Shown: positions 40,401-49,700 of the stretch, in pieces | Position numbering within the stretch: position 1 is the first letter of the stretch | Layout of the letters: each line of letters begins with the position of its first letter | Source of the DNA: Hemibagrus wyckioides | Lineage: Eukaryota > Chordata > Actinopteri > Siluriformes > Bagridae | Length of the DNA stretch: 64,000 bases | Assembly (NCBI RefSeq): GCF_019097595.1 | Contig: NC_080715.1 | Span: forward strand, 444,573 to 508,572 | Direction of reading: 5' to 3' | Translations under genes and position numbers: made by a program | The notes under the pieces: model-generated | Databases searched by the model: none | Told to the model about the DNA's origin: nothing | Seen by the model: the letters and a program-made list of their open reading frames with translations, nothing else

Positions 40401-41785
40401 CGTAAACTGACGGAGGGGGGTCAGCGGATGCTGAGGCGCATAGTGCGAAGAGGTCGCCAACTTTCTGCAGAGTCAATCGCTACAGACCTCCAAACTTCAT
40501 GTGGCCTTCAGATTAGCTGAAGAACAGTGCGCAGAGAGCTTCATGGAATGGGTTTCCATGGCCGAGCAGCTGCATCCAAGCCATACATCACCAAGTGCAA
40601 TGCAAAGCGTCGGATGCAGTGGTGTAAAGCACGCCGCCACTGGACTCTAGAGCAGTGGAGACACGTTCTCTGGAGGGACGAATCGCGCTTCTCCATCTGG
40701 CAATCTGATGGACGAGTCTGGGTTTGGCGGTTGCCAGGAGAACGGTACTTGTCTGACTGCATTGTGCCAAGTGTAAAGTTTGGTGGAGGGGGGATTATGG
40801 TGTGGGGTTGTTTTTCAGGAGCTGGGCTTGGCCCCTTAGTTCCAGTGAAAGGAACTCTGAATGCTTCAGCATACCAAGACATTTTGGACAATTCCATGCT
40901 CCCAACTTTGTGGGAACAGTTTGGAGCTGGCCCCTTCCTCTTCCAACATGACTGTGCACCAGTGACCAAAGCAAGGTCCATAAAGACATGGATGACAGAG
41001 TCTGGTGTGGATGAACTTGACTGGCCTGCACAGAGTCCTGACCTCAACCCGATAGAACACCTTTGGGATGAATTAGAGCGGAGACTGAGAGCCAGGCCTT
41101 CTCGTCCAACATCAGTGTGTGACCTCACAAATGCGCTTCTGGAAGAATGGTCAAAAATTCCCATAAACACACTCCTAAACCTTGTGGACAGCCTTCCCAG
41201 AAGAGTTGAAGCTGTTATAGCTGCAAAGGGTGGACCGACGTCATATTGAACCCTATGGATTAGGAATGGGATGTCACTTAAGTTCATATGCGAGTCAAGG
41301 CAGGTGAGCGAATACTTTTGGCAATATAGTGTATGTAGTTAGCGCAGTGAGTATGAAGCTAATATAAGCAATAACATTAATCAAGCAACCAGTTTTCACA
41401 GTTTTGTGTTTAATTTGCTAGCTTTAGAAAATGTATCTAGCTAATATTGTTACTCATCTGAAGTAATAAATAAATAAGATTTCAGCATCATGGTATATAA
41501 TATTGTCACAAGCCTGGAATCAACAATCTGTTTTAGTCTTTATTGAGAGTCTTTATGTGATTTTGCGTGTGTTTGTGTCTGTTTCAGGGTCAGGTGTTTA
41601 TTAATGGTGTTAACGTGGGTCGGTTCTGGCCAGAACGCGGTCCTCAGCACACGCTCTACGTTCCTGCATCATTAATCAGCGCCACGTTAATCAACAACAT
41701 CACTGTACTGGAGCTGGAGAGGGCAGTGTATCACAGACGAGTGGTGTTTACTGACCGGCCTCAACTCGACAACATGGCTGTGTGA
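15770..41785 (+). CDS. glb1l: Beta-galactosidase-1-like protein (GH35), 16 exons
   Basis: A glycoside hydrolase family 35 enzyme, expected in the lysosome or secretory route, removing terminal beta-galactose. Exons: 15770-15835, 15964-16127, 28729-28879, 30185-30245, 30326-30420, 30498-30678, 33127-33185, 33338-33459, 34090-34130, 34462-34580, 34729-34803, 34897-34986, 38892-39005, 39087-39218, 39328-39546, 41588-41785. They join in frame to 628 codons with GT-AG introns throughout, close to the 654 residues of human GLB1L. Residues 1-23 form a signal peptide. The acid/base Glu is in VENEYGSY (E183) and the nucleophile in NSEFYTGW (E263). [12 protein letters not shown] and [14 protein letters not shown] favour glb1l over glb1. 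Beta-domain motifs [12 protein letters not shown] and [11 protein letters not shown] follow. No disabling mutation was seen. Confidence 0.93.
16139..28006. repeat. 11.9-kb minisatellite of a 14-bp unit in glb1l intron 2
   Basis: About 850 tandem copies of a 14-bp unit, typified by GACACAGTAACACT. Variants include GACGCTGTAACACT, GACACAGTAACGCT, GACACAGTATCACA and GACACAGTAAGGCC. Variants are ordered in longer blocks that recur, for example the block with shortened units near 17500, 21115, 21785, 22395 and 23050. The last 520 bp (from about 27480) is a distinct subfamily rich in CGACACTGTAACGC. The unit has no stop codon on the - strand in any frame, which produces dozens of overlapping Cys-rich open frames up to 471 codons. 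None is credible as a gene. Confidence 0.97.
28136..28275 (-). mobile_element. tRNA-derived SINE fragment
   Basis: Read on the - strand it begins with a tRNA-like head: an A-box-like GGCTCAAGTGGTTAAGGC and a B-box-like GGGTTCAGGCCCC, followed by the body with GAGCCCCTGTGCATGGTCCTT. It is a diverged copy of the SINE at 52912-53157. Confidence 0.75.
28880..30184. other. glb1l intron 3
   Basis: 1.3 kb of intron with no recognised gene. A GGGATTAATAAAGT stretch at about 29681 resembles a common LINE end but is too short to classify. A TG microsatellite (about 30139-30179) runs into the polypyrimidine-poor acceptor of exon 4. The 64-codon frame at 29233-29427 is not recognised. Confidence 0.6.
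30843..32662 (-). mobile_element. L2-clade LINE, 5'-truncated, in glb1l intron 6
   Basis: The left end carries the L2-type 3' tail (TTTGGCAGATGCTCTTATCC, then AGAGCGACATACAAA). Three - strand frames cover the reverse transcriptase: 31859-32557 ([35 protein letters not shown]), 31396-31995 ([16 protein letters not shown], then YADDTQL) and 31031-31303 ([20 protein letters not shown]). The polyprotein is frameshifted, so the copy is dead. It is a different family from the LINE at 60680. Confidence 0.93.
32663..32817. repeat. GAGA-rich simple repeat
   Basis: A purine tract of AGAGAGAGAC and GGAGAGAGTAAGAGAGAG units in glb1l intron 6, adjoining the 5' end of the LINE insertion. Confidence 0.9.
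33752..34030 (+). mobile_element. Two tandem tRNA-derived SINE copies in glb1l intron 8
   Basis: Two head-to-tail copies start at about 33752 and 33901. Each has an A-box-like TGTGGTAGC(T/A)CAG and a B-box-like GAAGGTTGTGAG(T/C)TCAAA. The second also keeps the body stretch GGGCCCTTGAGGAAGGTCCT, shared with the SINE at 52912-53157. Confidence 0.82.
35375..35555 (+). pseudogene. Tc1/mariner transposase relic
   Basis: The + strand reads in broken frames through the part of a Tc1 transposase around the second catalytic Asp. [24 protein letters not shown] stretch is followed by HDDAWPHVA (canonical HDNARPHVA) and [12 protein letters not shown] stop and small shifts follow, and the sequence ends just before the position of the DLNPIE motif. 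It is an old fragment of a different Tc1 family from the one in intron 15. Confidence 0.75.
36438..36885. mobile_element. Foldback/MITE-like element nested in the hAT copy
   Basis: Arms of about 60 bp at 36438-36498 and 36824-36885 are inverted copies of each other, with a few mismatches. Both contain ATTCGGAAGCGGTATTT when read from the same side. About 325 bp lie between them, AT-rich and without a coding frame. Confidence 0.8.
37104..37139. repeat. CA microsatellite
   Basis: A CA run of about 28-30 bp inside the hAT element. Confidence 0.9.
38336..38620 (-). mobile_element. SINE-like pieces in glb1l intron 12
   Basis: On the - strand, 38336-38415 has a tRNA-like B-box (GGATGTGAGTTCAAAGCCC), and 38430-38620 matches the body and tail of the SINE at 52912-53157 (GCAAGGCCCTTAACCCTCTC, then TGTGACAAA). 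The copy is diverged and may be two fragments. Confidence 0.65.
40084..41331 (+). mobile_element. Tc1-like DNA transposon in glb1l intron 15
   Basis: A 1.25-kb element flanked by TA on both sides. It has terminal inverted repeats of about 27 bp beginning CACAATATTGCCAAAAGTAT on the left and CACTATATTGCCAAAAGTAT on the right, read inward. It encloses one transposase frame with a single stop. Confidence 0.95.
40218..41249 (+). pseudogene. Tc1 transposase with one premature stop
   Basis: The frame starts [17 protein letters not shown] and runs 343 codon positions, interrupted once by TGA at 40518-40520; the frame is otherwise open to the stop at 41247-41249. The N-terminal part has paired helix-turn-helix features and the GRPRKL hook. 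The DDE triad is visible: WRDESRF, then FQHDCAP, then [11 protein letters not shown], with 34 residues between the second Asp and the Glu (DD34E, the Tc1 signature). The stop falls between the DNA-binding and catalytic parts. Inference: a fairly young copy, inactive unless read through. Confidence 0.92.
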
Positions 41786-42227
41786 AACACACACACACTT
41801 CCCTACACTGTAACAAATAATATTATATTAAAATCAGTACACTGTTTTCTCAATAATATTGAAGGTGTTCTTCTATGAAACAGTTCAGTAATGTGACTTT
41901 CTCCTAGGGGTCACTCACTGGGTCACAAATATGATCAGGTCAAATTTATAGCATAATAAATTAAATCCTGCATAAGATTTAAGATTTTTTTGTTGTAATT
42001 TTACATTGTAATAAAATTACTTACAAGTAAAAATGTATGATTGTGTAAGTATTGTGTAAATTATTAATTATTACACACACCTTGTACTGAGAAACCGCTT
42101 TAGTTCAGATTCTTTAGTTTGATCATTAGACGAATAAAATCAATGTGTGTTTAATTATTAAAGCTCGAGTTCTACTCCTGCATTAACACGTGTGTGTCAT
42201 GATACAGAGAGAGAGATTATGGGTAAA
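41786..42227 (+). other. glb1l 3' UTR and downstream flank
   Basis: AT-rich sequence after the stop codon. AATAAA hexamers lie at about 41955, 42011 and 42134, any of which could serve as polyadenylation signal. No other gene was seen before the next minisatellite. Confidence 0.55.
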
Positions 42228-43226
42228 TGTGTTAGTGTTTACAGATGTGTAACTGTACAGATGTGTTAGTAAACAGATGTGTCAGTGTACAGATGTGTCA
42301 GTGTACAGATGTTAGTGTCTCCTGATGTGTCAGTGTACAGATGTGTTAGTGTGTACTGATGTGTCGGTGTACAGATGTTAGTGTCTCCTGATGTGTCAGT
42401 GTACAGATGTGTTTGTGTGTACAGATGTGTCAGTGTACAGATATGTCAGTGTACAGATGTGTTAGTGTGTACTGATGTGTCAGTGTACAGATGTTAGTGT
42501 CTCCTGATGTCAGTGTACAGATGTTAGTGTCTCCTGATGTGTCAGTGTACATATGTGTTAGTGTGTACTGATGTGTCAGTGTACAGATGTGTTTGTGTGT
42601 ACAGATGTGTCAGTGTACAGATGTGTCAGTGTATAGATGTGTTAGTGTGTACTGATGTGTCAGTGTACAGATGTTAGTGTCTCCTGATGTGTCAGTGTAC
42701 AGATGTGTTTGTGTGTACAGATGTGTCAGTGTACAGATGTGTCAGTGTACAGATGTGTTTGTGTGTACAGATGTGTCAGTGTACAGATGTGTCAGTGTAC
42801 AGATGTGTTTGTGTGTACAGATGTGTCAGTGTACAGATGTGTTAGTGTGTAAGATGTCAGTGTACAGATGTGTTAGTGTGTAAGATGTCAGTGTACAGAT
42901 GTGTTTGTGTGTATAGATGTGTCAGTGTACAGATGTTAGTGTCTCCTGATGTGTCAGTGTACAGATGTTAGTGTGTACTGATGTGTCAGTGTACAGATGT
43001 GTCAGTGTACAGATGTGTCAGTGTACAGATGTGTTTGTGTGTACAGATGTGTCAGTGTACAGATGTTTGTGTGTATAGATGTCAGTGTACAGATGTTAGT
43101 GTCTCCTGATGTGTCAGTGTACAGATGTGTTTGTGTGTATAGATGTGTCAGTGTACAGATGTTAGTGTGTAAGATGTGTCAGTGTACAGATGTGTTTGTG
43201 TACAGATGTGTTTGTGTGTACAGATG
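42228..43226. repeat. 1-kb GT-rich minisatellite
   Basis: Units of GTGTCAGTGTACAGAT (16 bp) alternate with GTGTTTGTGTGTACAGAT (18 bp) and variants ending TTAGTGTCTCCTGAT. About 60 units are present. The + strand open frames at 42671-42883 and 42997-43572 are repeat-derived. Confidence 0.95.
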
Positions 43227-43713
43227 CATTAGAGTACCCACTGAGACCAACTGTAGCACAGAGGAGGAGAATATCCCTCCACCCACAGTCACAGCAGCCC
43301 AGGTGTGCAGAGAGCTGTCATTTCCCCCATATGTATCTGATGCAGTACAGAGTGAAATGAAACGTTTCTCCAGGACCTGGTGCTACAGAAACATACAACA
43401 TAAAGATCAAACACAAGAACAACACAGAGCTAGGACAGGAGTTTGTCCAAGACACATAAAGTGTACAGTGGAGGCTCCGTCCCAGAAAAGCTGGAGGCCC
43501 AGATTGAGTATCTCCATAACTACGGAAGACCTGTGCAATGGAGCTGGGAGACCCTCTACAGCGAATCTTTAACTTGAGCCTGGAGCAGGAGAGGGTACCT
43601 CGGTGGTGGAGAACATCCTGCATCATCCCAGTCCCAAAGAAACCACACCCTGGAGAGCTGAATGACTTCAGGCCAGTCACTGGTGCTGCTACACCACATT
43701 GGGCCACAGGTCT
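43227..43713 (+). mobile_element. LINE reverse transcriptase fragment between two minisatellites
   Basis: The + strand encodes a linker rich in Pro/Thr and then, across a shift, ELGDPLQRIFNLSLEQERVP and WWRTSCIIPVPKKPHPGEL followed by NDFRPVT. This is the start of a non-LTR reverse transcriptase of the jockey/CR1/L2 group. It stops just where the 17-bp array begins. A distinct family from the other LINEs here. Confidence 0.82.
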
Positions 43714-46700
43714 GCTCCATAAACACATCTCCTTCAATAAACACATCTCCTTCAATAAACACGTCTCCTTCATTAAACACGTCTCCTCCATAAACACGTC
43801 TCCTCCATGAACACGTCTCCTTCAATAAACACGTCTCCTCCATAAACACGTCTCCTCCATGAACACGTCTCCTTCAATAAACACGTCTCCTCCATAAACA
43901 CGTCTCCTCCATAAACACGATTCCTCCATAAACACGTCTCCTCCATAAACACGTCTCCTCCATAAACACATCTCCTCCATAAACACGATTCCTCCATAAA
44001 CACGTCTCCTCCATGAACACGTCTCCTCCATGAACACGTCTCCTCCATAAACACGTCTCCTCCATAAACACGACTCCTCCATGAACACGTCTCCTCCATG
44101 AACACGTCTCCTCCATAAACACGTCTCCTCCATAAACACGTCTCCTCCATGAACACGTCTCCTTCAACAAACACATCTCCTCCATAAACACATCTCCTTC
44201 AATAAACACGTCTCCTCCATAAACACGTCTCCTCCATGAACACGTCTCCTCCATAAACACGTCTCCTTCAATAAACACGTCTCCTCCATAAACACGTCTC
44301 CTTCAATAAACACGTCTCCTTCAATAAACACGTCTCCTTCAATAAACACGTCTCCTTCAATAAACACGTCTCCTCCATGAACACGTCTCCTCCATAAACA
44401 CGTCTCCTTCAACAAACACGTCTCCTCCATGAACACATCTCCTTCAATAAACACGTCTCCTCCATAAACACGTCTCCTTCAACAAACACGTCTCCTCCAT
44501 GAACACATCTCCTTCAACAAACACGTCTCCTCCATGAACACATCTCCTCCATAAACACATCTCCTTCAATAAACACGTCTCCTCCAACAAACACGTCTCC
44601 TCCATGAACACGTCTCCTCCATGAACACGTCTCCTCCATAAACACGTCTCCTCCATAAACACGTCTCCTCCATGAACACGTCTCCTCCATAAACACGTCT
44701 CCTCCATGAACACATCTCCTTCAATAAACACGTCTCCTTCAATAAACACGTCTCCTCCATAAACACGTCTCCTCCATAAACACGTCTCCTCCATGAACAC
44801 GTCTCCTCCATAAACACGTCTCCTCCATAAACACGTCTCCTCCATGAACACGTCTCCTCCATAAACACGTCTCCTCCATGAACACGTCTCCTCCATAAAC
44901 ACGTCTCCTCCATAAACACGTCTCCTCCATGAACACATCTCCTTCAATAAACACGTCTCCTTCAATAAACACGTCTCCTCCATAAACACGTCTCCTCCAT
45001 AAACACGTCTCCTCCATGAACACGTCTCCTCCATAAACACGTCTCCTCCATAAACACGTCTCCTCCATGAACACGTCTCCTCCATAAACACGTCTCCTCC
45101 ATGAACACGTCTCCTCCATGAACACGTCTCCTCCATAAACACGTCTCCTCCATAAACACGTCTCCTTTAACAAACACATCTCCTCCATAAACACATCTCC
45201 TTCAATAAACACGTCTCCTCCATAAACACGTCTCCTTCAATAAACACGTCTCCTCCATAAACACGTCTCCTCCATAAACACGTCTCCTTCAATAAACACG
45301 TCTCCATCAATAAACACGTCTCCTCCATAAACACGTCTCCTCCATAAACACGTCTCCTCCAATAAACACGCCTCCTTCAATAAACACGTGTCCTCCATAA
45401 ACACGTCTCCTCCATAAACACGTCTCCTCCATGAACACGTCTCCATCAATAAACACGTCTCCTCCATAAACACGTCTCCTCCATAAACACGTCTCCTCCA
45501 TAAACACGTCTCCTTCAATAAACACGTCTGCTTCAATAAACACGTCTCCTCCATAAACACGTCTCCTTCAACAAACACGTCTCCTTCAACAAACACGTCT
45601 CCTCCATGAACACGTCTCCTCCATAAACACGTCTCCTCCATAAACACGTCTCCTTCAATAAACACGTCTCCTTCAATAAACACGTCTCCTCCATAAACAC
45701 GTCTCCTCCATAAACACGTCTCCTCCATAAACACGTCTCCTTCAATAAACACGTCTCCTCCAACAAACACGTGTCCTCCATAAACACGTCTCCTCCATAA
45801 ACACGTCTCCTTCAACAAACACGTCTCCTCCATAAACACGTCTCCTTCCATAAACACGTCTCCTTCAACAAACACGTCTCCTCCATAAACACGTCTCCTT
45901 CAAGAAACACGTCTCCTCCATAAACACGTCTCCTCCATAAACACCTCTCCTTCAACAAACACGTCTCCTCCATAAACACGTCTCCTTCAACAAACACGTC
46001 TCCTCCATAAACACGTCTCCTCCATAAACACGTCTCCTCCAATAAACACGCCTCCTTCAATAAACACGTGTCCTCCATAAACACGTCTCCTTCAATAAAC
46101 ACGTCTCCTCCATAAACACGTCTCCTCCATAAACACGTCTCCTTCAATAAACACGTCTGCTCCATAAACACGTCTCCTCCAATAAACACGCCTCCTTCAA
46201 TAAACACGTCTCCTCCATAAACACGTCTCCTCCATAAACACGTCTCCTTCAATAAACACGTCTCCTCCATGAACACGTCTCCTCCATAAACACGTCTCCT
46301 TCAACAAACACGTCTCCTCCATAAACACATCTCGTTCAATAAACATGTCTCCTCCATAAACACGTCTCCTCCATGAACACGTCTCCTCCATAAACACGTC
46401 TCCTTCAACAAACACGTCTCCTCCATAAACACATCTCCTTCAATAAACACGTCTCCTCCATAAACACGTCTCCTCCATAAACACGTCTCCTCCATAAACA
46501 CGTCTCCTTCAATAAACACGTCTCCTTCAATAAACACGTCTCCTCCATGAACACGTCTCCTCCATAAACACGTCTCCTTCAACAAACACGTCTCCTCCAT
46601 AAACACATCTCCTTCAATAAACACGTCTCCTCCAACAAACACGTCTCCTCCATAAACACGTCTCCTTCAATAAACACGTCTCCTTCAATAAACACGTCTC

Positions 46701-49700
46701 CTCCATAAACACGTCTCCTCCATGAACACGTCTCCTCCATAAACACGTCTCCTCCATGAACACATCTCCTTCAATAAACACGTCTCCTTCAATAAACACG
46801 TCTCCTCCATAAACACGTCTCCTCCATAAACACGTCTCCTCCATGAACACGTCTCCTCCATAAACACGTCTCCTCCATAAACACGTCTCCTCCATGAACA
46901 CGTCTCCTCCATAAACACGTCTCCTCCATGAACACGTCTCCTTCAATAAACACGTCTCCTCCATAAACACGTCTACTCCATAAACACGTCTCCTCCATAA
47001 ACACGTCTCCTTTAACAAACACATCTCCTCCATAAACACATCTCCTTCAATAAACACGTCTCCTCCATAAACACGTCTCCTACATGAACACGTCTCCTCC
47101 ATAAACACGTCTCCTTCAATAAACACGTCTCCTCCATAAACACGTCTCCTTCAACAAACACGTCTCCTCCATAAACACATCTCCTTCAATAAACACGTCT
47201 CCTCCATGAACACGTCTCCATCAATAAACACGTCTCCTCCATGAACACGTCTCCTCCATAAACACGTCTCCTTCAACAAACACGTCTCCTCCATAAACAC
47301 ATCTCCTTCAATAAACACGTCTCCTCCAACAAACACGTCTCCTCCATAAACACGTCTCCTTCAATAAACACGTCTCCTTCAATAAACACGTCTCCTCCAT
47401 AAACACGTCTCCTCCATGAACACGTCTCCTCCATAAACACGTCTCCTCCATGAACACATCTCCTTCAATAAACACGTCTCCTTCAATAAACACGTCTCCT
47501 CCATAAACACGTCTCCTCCATAAACACGTCTCCTCCATGAACACGTCTCCTCCATAAACACGTCTCCTCCATAAACACGTCTCCTCCATGAACACGTCTC
47601 CTCCATAAACACGTCTCCTCCATGAACACGTCTCCTTCAATAAACACGTCTCCTCCATAAACACATCTACTCCATAAACACGTCTCCTCCATAAACACGT
47701 CTCCTTTAACAAACACATCTCCTCCATAAACACATCTCCTTCAATAAACACGTCTCCTCCATAAACACGTCTCCTACATGAACACGTCTCCTCCATAAAC
47801 ACGTCTCCTTCAATAAACACGTCTCCTCCATAAACACGTCTCCTCCATAAACACGTCTCCTTCAATAAACACGTCTCCATCAATAAACACGTCTCCTCCA
47901 TAAATACGTCTCCTTCAATAAACACGTCTCCTCCATAAACACGTCTCCTTCAATAAACACGTCTCCTCCATAAACACGTCTCCTCCAATAAACACGCCTC
48001 CTTCAATAAACACGTGTCCTCCATAAACACGTCTCCTCCATAAACACGTCTCCTCCATGAACACGTCTCCTTCAATAAACACGTCTCCTCCATAAACACG
48101 TGTCCTCCATAAACACGTCTCCTCCATAAACACGTCTCCTCCATGAACACGTCTCCTTCAATAAACACGTCTCCTCCATAAACACGTCTCCTTCAATAAA
48201 CACGTCTGCTTCAATAAACACGTCTCCTCCATAAACACGTCTCCACCAATAAACACGCCTCCTTCAATAAACACGTGTCCTCCATAAACACGTCTCCTTC
48301 AATAAACACGTCTCCTCCATAAACACGTCTCCTCCATAAACACGTCTCCTCCATAAACACGTCTCCTTCAATAAACACGTCTCCTCCATAAACACGTCTC
48401 CTCCAATAAACACGCCTCCTTCAATAAACACGTCTCCTCCATAAACACGTCTCCTCCATAAACACGTCTCCTTCAATAAACACGTCTCCTTCAATAAACA
48501 CGTCTCCTCCATAAACACGTGTCCTCCATAAACACGTCTCCTTCAACAAACACGTCTCCTCCATAAACACATCTCCTTCAATAAACACGTCTCCTCCATA
48601 AACACGTCTCCTCCATGAACACGTCTCCTCCATAAACACGTCTCCTTCAACAAAGACGTCTCCTCCATAAACACATCTCCTTCAATAAACACGTCTCCTA
48701 AATAAACACGTCTCCTCCATAAACACGTCTCCTCCATAAACACGTCTCCTTCAATAAACATGTCTCCTTCAATAAACACGTCTCCTCCATAAACACGTCT
48801 CCTCCATGAACACGTCTCCTCCATAAACACGTCTCCTCCATGAACACGTCTCCTTCAATAAACACGTCTCCTTCAATAAACACGTCTCCTCCATAAACAC
48901 GTCTCCTCCATAAACACGTCTCCTTCAATAAACACGTCTCCTCCATAAACACGTCTCCTCCATAAACATGTCTCCTCCATGAACACGTCTCCTCCATAAA
49001 CACGTCTCCTCCATGAACACGTCTCCTTCAATAAACACGTCTCCTCCATAAACACGTCTCCTCCATAAACACGTCTCCTCCATAAACACGTCTCCTCCAT
49101 AAACACGTCTCCTTCAATAAACACGTCTCCTTCAATAAACACGTCTCCTCCATAAACACGTCTCCTCCATGAACACGTCTCCTTCAATAAACACGTCTCC
49201 TTCAATAAACACGTCTCCTCCATAAACACGTCTCCTCCATAAACATGTCTCCTCCATGAACACGTCTCCTCCATAAACACGTCTCCTCCATGAACACGTC
49301 TCCTTCAATAAACACGTCTCCTCCATAAACACGTCTCCTCCATAAACACGTCTCCTTCAATAAACACGTCTCCTCCAACAAACACGTCTCCTTCAATAAA
49401 CACGTCTCCTCCATAAACACATCTCCTCCAATAAACACGTCTCCTCCAACAAACACGTCTCCTTCAATAAACACATCTCCTTCAATAAACACGTCTCCTC
49501 CAACAAACACGTCTCCTTCAATAAAAACGTCTCCTCCATAAACACGTCTCCTCCATAAACACGTCTCCTTCAACAAACACGTCTCCTCCATAAACACGTC
49601 TCCTTCCATAAACACGTCTCCTTCAACAAACACGTCTCCTTCAACAAACACGTCTCCTCCATAAACACGTCTCCTCCATAAACACGTCTCCTTCAATAAA

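Noticed and set aside
40541..41287. 248-codon - strand open frame opposite the Tc1 transposase
   Set aside because: It is a shadow of the transposase. The + strand frame has the DDE motifs and the - strand one has none.
15964..41785. Calling the GH35 gene glb1 instead of glb1l
   Set aside because: The Gly-Tyr-Trp-Asn-Gly-Ala-Asp and Gly-Asp-Pro-Thr stretches and the short C-terminal end fit glb1l better from memory of the human pair. A phylogeny would settle it.
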